From contig OX235275.1 of the NCBI GenBank assembly GCA_944472155.2, positions 55,879,228 to 55,943,227 of the forward strand: a stretch of DNA of 64,000 nucleotides. Direction: 5' to 3'. Below are positions 62,201 to 63,893 of this stretch, one piece after another. The translations under genes were made by a program, and so were the position numbers. Positions within the stretch are counted from its first letter, which is position 1. The number at the start of each line of letters is the position of its first letter. The notes beneath the pieces were generated by a model. The model saw nothing but the letters and a program-made list of their open reading frames with translations. It made no database searches and was not told where the DNA came from. Origin of the DNA: Trichobilharzia szidati (taxonomy: Eukaryota > Platyhelminthes > Trematoda > Strigeidida > Schistosomatidae).

Positions 62201-63893
62201 GAGGTAAGAGGTGAGAAAATAGACTTAGGTCAAGTTGAAAAGACATATTAAAGGTCAAAATAACAATGATCACTAAACCAAATAACAGAGGTAATACTAC
62301 GTCTACCCTGGCTGGTATGGTATCAAAACAAAATTTACCAAGGAAGGTTTAATGTGATGACGAATTGTTTTTGAACGCATAAAGGTGGTTTAAACTTTCT
62401 AATTGCCAGCTAGGGCTTCCAAAAACTTTAGGATACGCCCTTCCCCAAACATGTTTCATGAATAGCTTTAAAAGATCTGTTAACGTCAATTTTATGTCCT
62501 GTCTCTATAATATGTTCTCACCGTTAACAGGTTCTGAAGGTTCCATCTGTTTCTAGAGCCATTTAAGAATATGCTCTGAAGCCAAGCCTTACTTGCAGAG
62601 ATCGATGAGTCCTCCCTATGTATGTGCATGTGTGTCCATACGTACATTCAAATTGGTAAATACACTGGGATGTGACATCACTTTTCGCATGTACAAAGGG
62701 CTTAGATAAATATATTGGATTTACATTCTCAATTATTATGATATTAGCTGCATAAAAAGTCTTTTTAACAGCAGCGTTCAATCTTTGTCTGATGCCCCAT
62801 ATAGGGGAGCTTGATATACACGTCTTTCTAAGGGGCGAGTTGGAGAGTGGGTCTTGGTGTTCTGACTACTTTATATCTCTTGATGAACTTGTCTGGATAA
62901 TTGTTATCAACTTTCTTTCTTCTTCATCAAGTGTGTCTTCAGTGCATATTCGTTGGATTCTACTGAAGAGGCAGCTTACTAAGGCTCTTTTGTAGCGAAC
63001 AGGACAGAAACTGTAATAATTAAGATACTGTCCTGTCCAGGATGGTTTTCTTTAAACAGATCGTTTTATTGATCCATCAAGTCGTCGAATAAGCGATATA
63101 TCTAAGAAAGATACACAATTATCTTCCTCTTCTACAGATGTAAGTGATATGCTATTCTGGACTTCATTCATTCGATTTAAAATTGAGGTGGCAGAACAAG
63201 ATTTATCACTTATGATTACAATATCATCTACATACCTTCTATAAAGCGGCACATTTTCGATTAAATCCTCCGACAAACTCTCAATGTACGAACAATAGAT
63301 ACGTGCTAAAACAATTCGTCATCGCACTAAACTACTTTCTTTGGTAAACTTTGTTTCGATACCATACCAGCCAGGGTAGATGTACTGTTACCTCTGTTAT
63401 TTGGTGTAGTGATCTTCTTTGTTATTTTCACCTTCAATATGGCGACTTTTTGACTTGACCTAACTTGTCTATTTTCTCACCTCTTAACCCTTTATTAATT
63501 GCATATATATATATATATATATTCCTATGACAAGTACGTGGAGTGTAATCAGATTGTTGGAACTGTGTTGAGCAAATACACAATGCACGATTCAGACAGA
63601 CAAATTACGTCTGCTTATTACTTTGTCTAAATACATTAAACTTATTAACCTATTTCTAATGACTATCAAAACACCACCTTTACAAGCTTTTCATAACATC
63701 ACTGTGCAAGCACGCGTCTACTGAACACTCACCGATTGGGGAGAACAGCATACTCAAGATTAGCAACAAGGGTAACAAAATAAGAATTGCTGGTAATAGC
63801 CAGGGTAGGCATTTATACTCATTATCATTTCGTTGTCTTTCGGCATACGGATCATCTTGCACTGCGAACGACGAAGAAGTCGGCTTATGGGAA
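10695..63893 (-). CDS. SUN: SUN-domain protein, LINC complex (SUN1/SUN2 type), 5'-incomplete, 11 exons in window
   Basis: Exons on the minus strand are 63733-63893, 59712-59969, 53376-53478, 49353-49773, 33826-34003, 29116-29246, 24828-24945, 15573-15804, 13838-14018, 11346-11438 and 10695-10808. All junctions are GT-AG and the phases agree throughout, giving 662 residues after one leading base. One transmembrane helix is at residues 29-50, a long helical/coiled-coil region at about 140-455, and a complete SUN domain at about 478-660. SUN proteins span the inner nuclear membrane, trimerise through the coiled coil and bind KASH peptides in the perinuclear space, linking lamina to cytoskeleton. 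The cysteines expected in the domain are present (GIRCTKTY, GDCWPF, YTCIYRF); in the human family these make the KASH bond and an internal disulfide. The usual Trp of the 'NWGH' turn is His here. The nucleoplasmic N terminus lies past the right edge. The cercarial elastase gene sits inside one intron. Confidence 0.95.
11181..11193. repeat. Poly(G) run, 13 nt
   Basis: Uninterrupted G run in the last SUN intron. Length may be unreliable in an assembly. Confidence 0.9.
11346..11438 (-). CDS. SUN: SUN domain exon 3
   Basis: The acceptor is GTTTACAG and the donor GTAAGT (11340-11345). Its 31 codons include SEYDEDGVVLGTFMYDVND, matching the 'E..G..LG.F.YD..G' strand pair of SUN domains. Confidence 0.95.
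12057..12240 (+). repeat. tRNA-derived SINE, family A (second tail type)
   Basis: It has an RNA polymerase III A-box-like start and B box GGTTCGATGCCC, then a unique tail with TTGGGCTACCCA...TGAAAATTTCATA.TTGTACC...CACCAAGCTATAATC. It is similar to the copies at 30291, 48746 and 52598. Confidence 0.75.
12630..12725 (+). repeat. 3' fragment of SINE family B
   Basis: Contains CAAACTAGGATGAAATAGCTGTC and GGTTTTCCAATGGTTCTCTAACC in pieces, the tail of the second SINE family. The tRNA-like head is missing. Confidence 0.65.
12970..13195 (+). repeat. Complete tRNA-derived SINE, family A (RTE-type tail)
   Basis: The head GCGTCGGTGGCATAGCGG is an A box and GGTTCGATCCCC a B box, which would serve as internal pol III promoter. 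The body has CTTTACCTCGCTAAGCCAG...GAAATAATGCTGG, and the tail TTGAAGCCCTATGTTCCACT closely matches the 3' end of the RTE element at 24205-24240. This is the best-preserved copy in the window. Confidence 0.82.
13203..13730. repeat. Head-to-head pair of SINE family B copies
   Basis: A minus-strand copy (13203-13425) and a plus-strand copy (13485-13725) face each other across a short spacer. Both have the tRNA-like head GGGTCCCAGTGGCTTAATGG or close variants and a B-box such as GGGTTCGAACCC, then AAACTAGG.TGAAACAGCTGTCCAGTACT. The pair ends about 100 bp from the SUN exon at 13838. Confidence 0.75.
13838..14018 (-). CDS. SUN: SUN domain exon 2
   Basis: The acceptor is CAATATAG and the donor GTAAGT (13832-13837). 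It encodes ILQPGNNPGDCWPFHGSKG (the cation-loop/'GNCW.F.G' block of the family), then the strands VIIRLSNPINITSVTLEHLP and TGRLDSAPKDF. Confidence 0.96.
14100..14405 (+). repeat. SINE family B copy with inverted fragment upstream
   Basis: A near-complete + copy (14180-14405; head TCCCAGTGGCTTAATGG, B box GGTTCGAACCC, tail through ATGATGAAAATCCTGTAACC) is preceded by a short inverted tail fragment at 14100-14170. Confidence 0.75.
14410..15570. other. Unassigned SUN intron sequence
   Basis: Apart from a poly(A) stretch after the SINE, no ORF, RNA or repeat family could be named. A 92-codon minus-strand frame (15260-14982) has no recognisable motif. Confidence 0.3.
15573..15804 (-). CDS. SUN: SUN domain exon 1
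   Basis: The acceptor is CTACTTTAG and the donor GTAAGT (15567-15572). It contains ADRTGLPDYALESAGGSIIG, the unmistakable start of the SUN domain ('D.TG..D.A.ES.GGSI'). Next come IRCTKTY, whose Cys lies where SUN2 bonds to KASH proteins, and SLLSIFGLPL. The preceding residues form the helix that caps the domain. Confidence 0.96.
15806..16264. other. Unassigned SUN intron sequence
   Basis: Nothing recognised apart from a short GACTGGACTGGACTGGA-like tandem near 15950-15968. Confidence 0.3.
16265..17030 (-). mobile_element. GC-rich 3' part of a non-LTR retrotransposon
   Basis: The stretch is distinctly GC-richer than its surroundings. On the minus strand 16518-16303 reads NLTSDRRAWAAMIRDVHEAS, like the 'L..DR..W...I.D' end of several non-LTR polymerase ORFs. 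It is followed by a tail containing TTAAGTAAGTAAATG, a short TAAG repeat as found at 3' ends of such elements. The upstream frames are broken. Family not identified. Confidence 0.55.
17030..17645 (+). mobile_element. PLE reverse transcriptase fragment (frameshifted)
   Basis: HFVLLDVISLFTNVSL (near 17041) is RT motif A of Penelope-like elements ('DV.SLFTN.P'). FYFQIDGIVMRSPLA follows in another frame (motif B), then YMDDIFIMC near 17360 (motif C, YxDD). At least two frameshifts and several stops make it non-functional. Confidence 0.75.
17860..18420 (+). mobile_element. PLE fragment with inverted arms and C-terminal tail
   Basis: The sequence at 17860-17910 returns inverted at 18293-18348. Between them is the tight hairpin 18183-18293. 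After it, 18355-18410 encodes LKPDFCVQKKYVQSLLLP, the tail that follows the GIY-YIG domain in other PLE copies here (compare LCIQKKFVQSL at 50.6 kb). Confidence 0.6.
18183..18293. repeat. Near-perfect hairpin, about 50-bp arms, 9-nt loop
   Basis: 18183-18235 pairs with 18245-18293 (for example TACTACTTTGACCTATGTAT against its inverse). Very few mismatches are seen. Confidence 0.85.
18500..19735. mobile_element. Cluster of three PLE terminal sequences (two inverted, one direct)
   Basis: 18507-18755 is repeated inverted at about 18960-19200 and again in that second orientation at 19410-19700. Each contains GTACAGCTTGATxATAAATTC and then GTTGAAAAGAGTCTCTTC. The same 400-bp sequence follows the GIY-YIG ORF at 36090-36510, which identifies it as the 3' terminal region of a PLE family. 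Confidence 0.75.
19785..19960. mobile_element. PLE terminal motif copy
   Basis: Contains GAAGAAAATTTTCTTTTCGATG and ATGAGCTGTACAATCG in pieces, the inverted form of the common PLE terminus. Confidence 0.6.
19970..20370. repeat. Interspersed repeat of unknown class
   Basis: Resembles 17990-18130, 27220-27420 and 44090-44260 (shared words such as TGCACGTGT, TCTCTCTCCACC and GTGGTTGTGT.TAAATGCAT). Probably PLE flanking sequence; no coding content. Confidence 0.45.
20380..20600 (-). repeat. tRNA-derived SINE, family A (RTE-type tail)
   Basis: Inverted full-length copy. The tail AGTGGAACATAGGGCTTCAAG is at the left and the head with CCACTATGCCACCGACGCAC at the right. Confidence 0.8.
20935..21440 (+). 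mobile_element. Possible PLE fragment
   Basis: VTPLVKRRLEKAIRRTYF and a continuation with LLLINATTKEI in neighbouring frames resemble the segment between RT and GIY-YIG in PLEs ('..R..R.TF.AA.L.L...'). A frame of 119 codons (21082-21441) ends in poly-Ala from a CAG repeat. Assignment is weak. Confidence 0.4.
21705..21951 (-). repeat. SINE B fused directly to SINE A, both inverted
   Basis: 21705-21850 is a minus-strand SINE B (B box as GGTTCGAACCC in inverse). It abuts 21857-21951, a minus-strand SINE A lacking its tail (head CTATGCCACCGACGCAC at the right). One probably inserted into the other. Confidence 0.7.
21952..22800 (+). mobile_element. PLE C-terminal fragment with internal inverted duplication
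   Basis: 22209-22396 encodes AKSFKIINRQRDSILLKFSE and then LKPDLGVQKEAVISLSLPNW, the conserved C-terminal tail of the PLE proteins here. The 92 bp at 22217-22308 are also present inverted at 22081-22172. The sequence continues non-coding to about 22800. Confidence 0.65.
22801..23215. other. Unassigned SUN intron sequence
   Basis: No motif recognised. Confidence 0.3.
23221..23254. repeat. (AT)n microsatellite
   Basis: Seventeen AT units without interruption. Confidence 0.95.
23260..24245 (+). mobile_element. RTE-type non-LTR retrotransposon, 3' half (decayed)
   Basis: WIMRQTVGNEKT and LEDLDFA lead to the RT catalytic FADD box, which is broken here by a frameshift at about 23405. VNIDKTEVMKI and SFTYLGSIVSTTGGTDEDVK follow, then ICRRKLRWIGHSLRRP near the end. 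This is the RTE clade layout seen in schistosome SR2-like elements. The 3' end is TTGAAGCCCTATGTTCCACT followed by a short AATAATAA-like tail at 24240. A better copy of the FADD region is at 59.2 kb. Confidence 0.85.
24427..24540. repeat. Degenerate TTAGGG-like repeats
   Basis: TTAGGTT, TTAGGGTT, GTTAGGGTTAGGTTATTG and GTTAGGGTAGGGTTAG occur in about 110 bp, the telomere unit of flatworms. Only a few units are exact. Confidence 0.55.
24828..24945 (-). CDS. SUN: SUN exon, helical stalk before SUN domain
   Basis: The acceptor is GATGAATAG, with a weak pyrimidine tract, and the donor GTAAGC (24822-24827). It encodes DRMDSFLMKYMRQAVSNLTK and joins in phase to the first SUN-domain exon. The phase fit on both sides supports it despite the poor acceptor. 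Confidence 0.85.
24950..25435. other. Unassigned SUN intron sequence
   Basis: A short CA-rich tract at 24980-25000; nothing else recognised. Confidence 0.3.
25436..25985. repeat. Unclassified moderately GC-rich sequence, possible non-LTR 5' part
   Basis: 25860-25960 (TCCTTCTCCTTTATTCC...CAGTCAGTCAGTCATCTTCAT in pieces) is repeated at 26450-26530. It may belong to the following element. Confidence 0.35.
25990..27140 (+). mobile_element. Rearranged non-LTR retrotransposon (endonuclease start and RT fragment)
   Basis: 26040-26290 has the frame pieces IGAFNVRTL and CVSETHIQDL, the start of an AP-type endonuclease. 26600-26960 reads LGSVRESQIVPLGWCKSLII, then DNHRGISLTS and NHAGFRPGTGCI, which are RT motifs before the catalytic box. 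26960-27130 repeats the endonuclease sequence. Stops and jumps in frame show it is dead and rearranged. Confidence 0.72.
27220..27420. repeat. Interspersed repeat of unknown class
   Basis: Further copy of the sequence at 19970-20370 (CATTCCCACTGCACGTGTCG, CTCTCTCCACCCACCTAG, GGTTGTGTATTAATACATGC). Confidence 0.45.
27440..28310 (+). mobile_element. Decayed PLE copy
   Basis: Frame pieces LENLRTTLSEIMVILEG and later LSLKVIYRTKSNHSKSLR match the PLE linker and GIY-YIG end ('EELKTLKRILLENG', 'FKVIY...S.L.K.LR'). The terminus at 28268-28310 has GACTGTACATCTTGAGAATG. The nuclease core itself is lost. Confidence 0.6.
28545..28760 (+). mobile_element. Chimeric fragment: RTE piece joined to a PLE terminus
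   Basis: 28550-28655 encodes ITNNGRNLRQP...INYLGGIVSTTSNTDKSVK, the RTE segment found intact at 59 kb (ITINGRDLKELASFTYLGSI). From about 28660 the sequence switches to a PLE end (ACTGTACAGTCGGTCTGAAAATG). Confidence 0.6.
29116..29246 (-). CDS. SUN: SUN exon, helical stalk
   Basis: The acceptor is CTTACACAG and the donor GTGAGA (29110-29115). It encodes a helix-forming, acidic/basic segment with two cysteines (KKCSGNEALVNQCHEDVIK). Phase is one base in, zero out. Confidence 0.88.
29279..30115 (+). mobile_element. PLE remnant with inverted ends, carrying a SINE A insertion
   Basis: The left end 29279-29400 and right end 30045-30115 are inverted copies (AGGGAATAAAAAGACAGTTG against CAATTGTCTTTTTATTCCCT). 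29460-29570 encodes IAEALDIQKLKPKLCVQKKY, the PLE C-terminal tail. A SINE A (29646-29762) lies inside. Confidence 0.7.
29646..29762 (+). repeat. tRNA-derived SINE, family A, 3'-truncated
   Basis: Head GGTGGCATAGCGGTTAGGGC, B box GGTTCGATACCC, and the body to AATAATGCTGTTGAAG. The RTE-like tail is absent. Confidence 0.75.
30208..30475 (+). repeat. Two tandem SINE A heads with one full tail
   Basis: A damaged head at 30208-30290 is followed at once by a complete copy at 30291-30475 (B box GGTTCGATTCCC; tail TTGGGCTACCGATATCCATG ... CGGTGTGGAATCAAGCTG). Confidence 0.75.
30480..30810 (-). mobile_element. Sm-alpha-type SINE-like retroposon with hammerhead ribozyme
   Basis: The minus strand from 30810 downward begins with a hammerhead domain and runs through a pol III B-box-like GTGTTCGATCG to a T-rich end near 30480. 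Schistosomes are known to carry thousands of such short ribozyme-bearing retroposons. This copy is not tied to any ORF. Confidence 0.8.
30735..30800 (-). ncRNA. Hammerhead ribozyme (Sm-alpha type)
   Basis: Minus strand: CTGATGA (30789-30783), stem II GTCCCAAATAGGAC (30782-30769, four GTCC/GGAC pairs), GAAA (30768-30765), stem III ATGCGCGTTAT, cleavage triplet ATC, then CTGGATTCCACTG. All core residues are present. Stem I is damaged: upstream CCAATG can pair only partly with CTGG, so self-cleavage is likely weak. Confidence 0.85.
30811..31860. other. Unassigned SUN intron sequence
   Basis: Contains a TAA microsatellite (about 31352-31372). No gene or repeat family recognised. Confidence 0.3.
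31865..31975 (+). repeat. 3' fragment of SINE family B
   Basis: GACGAAACAGCTGGCTGTCC, GGTTCTCTAACTGATGTCAG and CATGATGAAATCCTCTAACC mark the tail of the family. Confidence 0.65.
32214..33114. mobile_element. 900-bp palindrome made of two PLE ends
   Basis: The arms 32214-32619 and 32709-33114 are inverted copies with few differences, with an 89-nt spacer. Each arm carries the PLE terminal motif (outer AACGAAGACACTGTTTTCGCC at 32260; its inverse at 33050) and CTGTACAATCG. No ORF remains. Confidence 0.8.
33395..33640 (-). repeat. SINE family B
   Basis: Inverted copy (CCAGGGTTCGAACTCAGGACC, head ACCACTGAACCACTGGGACC). It lies about 190 bp from the SUN exon at 33826. Confidence 0.75.
33826..34003 (-). 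CDS. SUN: SUN exon, coiled coil
   Basis: The acceptor is TTATTCTTCAG and the donor GTAAGT (33820-33825). It encodes leucine heptads (KFANLEGRLLQLQTTVHLL, LTLRLSDLERASKESKSAL). It lies downstream of the 15.3-kb intron that holds the elastase gene. Confidence 0.9.
34508..35312 (-). mobile_element. Third-level insertion: LINE tail joined to PLE RT fragment
   Basis: 34508-34826 matches the 3' tail of the non-LTR element at 41270-41580 and 4010-4330. 34828-35240 matches the PLE RT/flank at 63085-63500 in inverse or direct pieces. A SINE B tail piece (35245-35285) closes it. Confidence 0.6.
35464..36515 (+). mobile_element. PLE GIY-YIG region with complete 3' terminus
   Basis: The 174-codon frame 35464-35988 encodes CVYQFICSCGARCIGRSTW, LSKRVQEHYPAWLRRGGSG, FKVIYKAKSNLTKSLRTRL and a tail ending in SVHRKSSFNPSNL. 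The Tyr of 'YIG' is Cys here (RCIG). The 3' region 36090-36515 is the same terminal sequence found at 18.9-19.7 kb and ends with GAAAAGAGTCTCTTCGCTG. Confidence 0.75.
38388..38617 (-). repeat. tRNA-derived SINE, family A (RTE-type tail)
   Basis: Inverted copy: tail CCCAGTGGAACATGCCTAGG at the left, head CACTGTCCCACCGACGCAC at the right. It is the last repeat before the elastase promoter, about 400 bp away. Confidence 0.78.
38618..39020. other. Elastase upstream region
   Basis: No repeat recognised. Sequence between the SINE and the TATA box, where the stage-specific control of the elastase gene would be expected. Confidence 0.4.
39025..39032 (+). promoter_or_regulatory. TATA box of the cercarial elastase gene
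   Basis: TATAAAAG lies 64 nt before the ATG at 39089. Transcription would begin near 39055, giving a leader of about 35 nt. A clear TATA box suits a strongly expressed, stage-limited secreted enzyme. Confidence 0.75.
39089..39334 (+). CDS. CE: Cercarial elastase exon 1
   Basis: Signal peptide, mature N terminus and catalytic His72. A second in-frame ATG at 39104 (MIPASS...) could also serve as start and leaves the signal peptide intact. The donor is GTGAGT at 39335-39340. Confidence 0.95.
39089..40721 (+). CDS. CE: Cercarial elastase (S1A serine protease), 3 exons, complete
   Basis: Exons are 39089-39334, 39416-39734 and 40480-40721 (phases 0 and 1, all GT-AG), giving 268 aa. A signal peptide (SSFLFSLLLICNLVSLSES) is followed after Trp30 by LVRSGETV, which matches the mature start typical of cercarial elastases (…RSGE.V) rather than IVGG. 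The catalytic triad is His72 (TAGHC), Asp130 (YDMAIV) and Ser222 (PGDSGGP). Other family blocks are CTATLVSTRAVITAGHCVC, GVRVISLP and VEYASVSRSLEFI. This enzyme is secreted from acetabular glands of the larva and digests skin elastin and other proteins during penetration. The residue at the specificity position (six before Ser) is Ile, agreeing with chymotrypsin/elastase-like and not trypsin-like cleavage; the usual Cys two residues later is absent. The gene lies antisense inside a SUN intron. Isoform not determined. Confidence 0.97.
39416..39734 (+). CDS. CE: Cercarial elastase exon 2
   Basis: The acceptor is TTGTTCAG (AG at 39414-39415) after an 81-bp intron, and the donor GTGAGT is at 39735-39740. 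It carries the basic segment LKRAKRRARQ and catalytic Asp130. Confidence 0.95.
40110..40293 (-). repeat. SINE family A inside elastase intron 2
   Basis: Inverted copy with the second tail type: TAGCTTGATTCCACACCGTA at the left, B box in inverse (GGGGATCGAACCCC), and head TGTGCCACCATCGCAC at the right. It accounts for about a quarter of the intron. Confidence 0.82.
40480..40721 (+). CDS. CE: Cercarial elastase exon 3
   Basis: The acceptor is TGTCATAG (AG at 40478-40479). It carries the Ser222 block and ends at TAA 40719-40721. Intron 2 (745 bp) holds a SINE. Confidence 0.95.
40722..41265. other. Elastase 3' region
   Basis: No AATAAA close to the stop; AATATA at 40825-40830 is a possible variant signal. 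No repeat recognised up to about 41265. Confidence 0.35.
41270..41990 (-). mobile_element. Non-LTR retrotransposon 3' fragment
   Basis: Same element as 4010-5380. Minus-strand pieces RSISCVKWYSRVSNPEVRRR and HRLREMVRTCVTHTRL match the post-polymerase region. The 3' tail (CATAGAACTTTGCACTGACG at 41284) is shared. Confidence 0.7.
42000..42150. mobile_element. PLE flank fragment
   Basis: Matches 37960-38090 (TCTAACTTATTAACTCAATC, TTAGATCATTCTTCTATTAC), part of the outer PLE arm described at 34-38 kb. Confidence 0.55.
42225..42835 (-). mobile_element. RTE-type element, 3' part (decayed)
   Basis: The left end is the inverse of the RTE 3' end (GAGTGGAACATAGGGGGCTT). The right part (42720-42835, AAAATCTGAATCTTG... 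and GTGTGCCTCGCCTTTTCGG) matches 58850-58950 of the better copy. Confidence 0.7.
42836..43720 (+). mobile_element. Decayed PLE with 3' terminus
   Basis: Frame pieces SCRTRYIDRC, VLSKRAREHYAAWPQRR and a tail LCV*KKLVQPLQLQW mark a degenerate GIY-YIG region (42850-43190). The non-coding 3' part matches 55080-55320 and ends with GATTGTACAGCTGCTTTTGA. Confidence 0.65.
43855..44035 (-). repeat. SINE family B
   Basis: Inverted copy: GAGAACCATTGGAAAACCAG at the left, GGGGTTCGAACCCAGGACG near the right. Confidence 0.7.
44313..44433. mobile_element. 121-bp insertion with 12-bp target duplication
   Basis: CAATTATTCTAT occurs at 44301-44312 and again at 44434-44445. The inverted PLE copy near 46450 is uninterrupted at this point. 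The right part of the insert forms a 17-bp hairpin (ATTATAATAAAGGTTTTT with its inverse, 44382-44433). Class unknown. Confidence 0.65.
44650..44885 (+). repeat. SINE family B
   Basis: Head CACAGTAGCTCGATGGTC, B box GGGTTCGAACCCC, tail GTTTTCCAGTGGTTCTC and TCAGCTCATGATC. Confidence 0.75.
44890..45845. other. Unassigned sequence within the PLE body
   Basis: Between PLE arms; may be decayed RT sequence but no motif could be read. A GT tract is at 45318-45333. Confidence 0.3.
46860..47330. other. Mostly unassigned, with a SINE A head fragment
   Basis: 47092-47145 (GTGCGCCGTTGGCACAGCGG) is a SINE A head without B box. The rest is not recognised. Confidence 0.45.
47335..48665 (-). mobile_element. 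PLE remnant (RT YMDD and GIY-YIG), carrying SINE B
   Basis: Minus strand: YQRYMDDTFFICDENTDIEM near 48510-48450 is the RT catalytic box. 48280-48059 encodes LSKDISEHYLAWLRKQQ, SSILEQLVNSGHVVPPESSF and FKIIYKVKPN, the GIY-YIG end. The 3' terminus is 47335-47500 (GCGAAGAAAATTTTCTTTTC). A SINE B (47515-47735) sits between terminus and coding part. Stops interrupt the frame. Confidence 0.75.
47515..47735 (-). repeat. SINE family B
   Basis: Inverted copy with GAGGTTCGAACCCAGGACC and head CATTCAGCCACTGGGACTTG. The flanking PLE words GGTCAAATTAA occur on both sides (47454 and 47780), so a duplicated target is possible. Confidence 0.75.
48746..48935 (+). repeat. tRNA-derived SINE, family A (second tail type)
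   Basis: Head GTCAGTGGTACAGCGGTAAG, a B box interrupted by a C run, tail TTGGGCTACCCATATC and GAAAATTCTATATACTTGTA. Confidence 0.72.
49060..49270 (+). repeat. SINE family B next to SUN exon
   Basis: Head GGTCCCAGTGGCTGAATGG, B box GGGTTCGAACCCC, tail to CTAACTGATGATATCAATCC. It ends about 85 bp downstream of the exon whose low end is 49353, on the splice-donor side. Confidence 0.78.
49353..49773 (-). CDS. SUN: SUN exon, main coiled coil
   Basis: The largest exon (421 nt). The acceptor is CCATCACAG and the donor GTGAGT (49347-49352). It is rich in Glu, Gln, Arg and Leu with heptad spacing (LLFLQERERLLQAVNEAVNH), plus a five-Asn run encoded by (GTT)n on the + strand near 49600. It is the trimerising stalk expected between membrane and SUN domain. 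Confidence 0.9.
49780..50125. other. Unassigned SUN intron sequence
   Basis: A- and T-rich, no motif. Confidence 0.3.
50130..51640 (-). mobile_element. Best-preserved PLE copy (307-codon ORF)
   Basis: The minus-strand frame 51529-50606 runs without a stop. It reads ISFLDVQLTRREQDGTLKRS, IHRKPTWNGQLISFHSW, the post-polymerase part of the PLE RT; then ETIEEELKTLKRILLENGYP; then CIYQFTCSCGARYVGRTQRL and KRISEHLPLWFYKGERRS, the GIY-YIG nuclease with the YQF/YVG pair, Arg and Glu-His; then the tail CIQKKFVQSLNLQW. The RT palm with YxDD is missing upstream. The terminal motif GCTGTACAAACCG is at 50140. Confidence 0.85.
50326..50460. repeat. 45-bp tandem repeat, 3 copies
   Basis: Units 50326-50370, 50371-50415 and 50416-50460 (AAAATGAATGAGAGTCAAGT...GAATTCACTTG). 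Copies 1 and 2 are nearly identical, copy 3 is diverged. Confidence 0.88.
51720..52545. mobile_element. PLE ends, uninterrupted arm and palindrome
   Basis: 51720-52240 is the undisturbed version of the arm split at 34332/35312. Its last part (about 52000-52225) recurs inverted at 52310-52545. No coding sequence. Confidence 0.7.
52598..52795 (+). repeat. tRNA-derived SINE, family A (second tail type)
   Basis: Head TGCGTCGGTGGCACAGTGG, B box GGTTCGATCCCC, tail TTGGGCTACCGATATCCATG and CGGTGTGGCATCAAGCTGTA, ending in an A-rich stretch. Confidence 0.82.
52800..53365. other. Unassigned SUN intron sequence
   Basis: No motif recognised before the exon at 53376. Confidence 0.3.
53376..53478 (-). 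CDS. SUN: SUN exon, start of coiled coil
   Basis: The acceptor is TAATTTTAG and the donor GTAATT (53370-53375). The short 103-nt exon encodes an amphipathic helix with EVTAKELMQQLTTFSQSVNK, typical of the lumenal coiled coil. Phases match exons on both sides (one base in, two out). Confidence 0.85.
53640..54110 (+). mobile_element. Decayed PLE coding fragment
   Basis: LMDELRHIQHSVLLDNGYPE and KKAIFINLPFKADEIV match the PLE linker before the nuclease, and CSCGDSYIGRTNRIFQCR near 54005-54060 in another frame is the GIY-YIG core. Confidence 0.72.
54440..56720 (-). mobile_element. PLE with paired ends and minus-strand coding remnant
   Basis: 54440-54500 returns inverted at 56640-56720. 54640-54935 and 55075-55330 form a palindrome holding the terminal motif (CGTACAATCGCATTTAAATA, inverse at 55250). 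56271-55570 (minus) has frame pieces TIKKKQLFLKLQFSGDVASE, GCIGRTTRQFNKRINEHLPS and GQIKYVRSSILTHLIDYSGH of the nuclease region. Confidence 0.7.
56945..57425. repeat. Facing pair of SINE family B copies
   Basis: Minus copy 56945-57185 (head CATTGAGCCACTAGGACC in inverse) and plus copy 57250-57425 (CAGTGGCCCAATGGTC, then GTCCAGTACTCCCAGG). B boxes are damaged in both. Confidence 0.68.
57440..57744. other. Unassigned SUN intron sequence
   Basis: Nothing recognised. Confidence 0.3.
57745..58030 (-). mobile_element. RTE-type element fragment
   Basis: Minus-strand GFEDLQAKTDKLAEEAVNTR and FQVNIEKKVDQRQALVILLS match the RTE region after the FADD box (EDLQAKTDKLVEEA). Confidence 0.72.
58405..59330 (-). 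mobile_element. RTE-type non-LTR retrotransposon, 3' half with intact FADD box
   Basis: Minus strand from 59304: MRQTVGNEKTGISCTTDVKD, LEDLDFADDLCLVSHKIEDL (RT motif C, FADD). Then VLHVNIDKTEVMQITNQ, TYLGSIVSTTAGTDEDVKS, IGKARNTFINPKPIWKSSLL, and ICRRKWRWIGHLLRRPLGD at the end. Short indels break the frame. The 3' end is CTAGTGGAACATAGGACTTC in inverse at 58440. Upstream RT and endonuclease parts are missing. Confidence 0.86.
59335..59705. other. Unassigned SUN intron sequence
   Basis: Short GACTGTACATTT word at 59517 recalls a PLE end; otherwise nothing. Confidence 0.3.
59712..59969 (-). CDS. SUN: SUN exon, lumenal segment after the membrane helix
   Basis: The acceptor is TTTTTGTGCAG and the donor GTAATT (59706-59711). 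It holds 258 nt in the right phase on both sides. The product is Ser/Asp-rich with an aromatic segment (SHLWSLFSWRARCLYSRYF), probably lying close to the membrane, and an acidic SSELDDDVSNGG. No known motif. Confidence 0.85.
59975..60555. other. Unassigned SUN intron sequence
   Basis: A 97-codon + frame (60045-60338) has no motif. Confidence 0.3.
60560..60990 (-). mobile_element. RTE-type element, extreme 3' part
   Basis: The inverse of the RTE end (TTGTGGTTCTTAGTGACACT, GGCTTCAACAGCACATCCCC). Minus-strand CETRRGKWTWIGHTPL corresponds to ICRRKLRWIGHSLRRP. Confidence 0.62.
61028..61037. repeat. Poly(C) run, 10 nt
   Basis: Uninterrupted C run in a SUN intron. Confidence 0.9.
61140..61985. mobile_element. 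PLE tail and PLE arm
   Basis: 61300-61380 encodes AIRSSKLELCIHKKRTPPGV, resembling the PLE C-terminal tail. 61490-61980 is the inverse of 51750-52270 (ACTATTCATTTTGTCACCC, ACCTTTTATAACCTTGAACTG). Confidence 0.6.
62060..63640 (-). mobile_element. PLE with inverted arms, RT YVDD and GIY-YIG remnants
   Basis: The arms 62085-62400 and about 63310-63640 are inverted copies. Minus strand 63276-63052 reads NVPLYRRYVDDIVIISDKSC (RT catalytic box) and CVSFLDISLIRRLDGSIKRS. 62781-62563 reads VKKTFYAANIIIIENVNPIY and SQCIYQFECTYGHTCTYIGR (GIY-YIG start). An (AT)n run is at 63500-63521. Confidence 0.78.
63500..63521. repeat. (AT)n microsatellite
   Basis: About eleven AT units. Confidence 0.9.
63733..63893 (-). 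CDS. SUN: SUN exon with transmembrane helix
   Basis: The acceptor is TTGTAG on the minus strand (AG at 63894-63895) and the donor GTGAGT at 63727-63732. It encodes a Ser-rich start, a charged stretch (QDDPYAERQRNDNEYK), then the hydrophobic helix LPWLLPAILILLPLLLILSM. It ends with one base (G) that completes an Asp codon with the next exon. The upstream coding exons are outside the window. Confidence 0.88.
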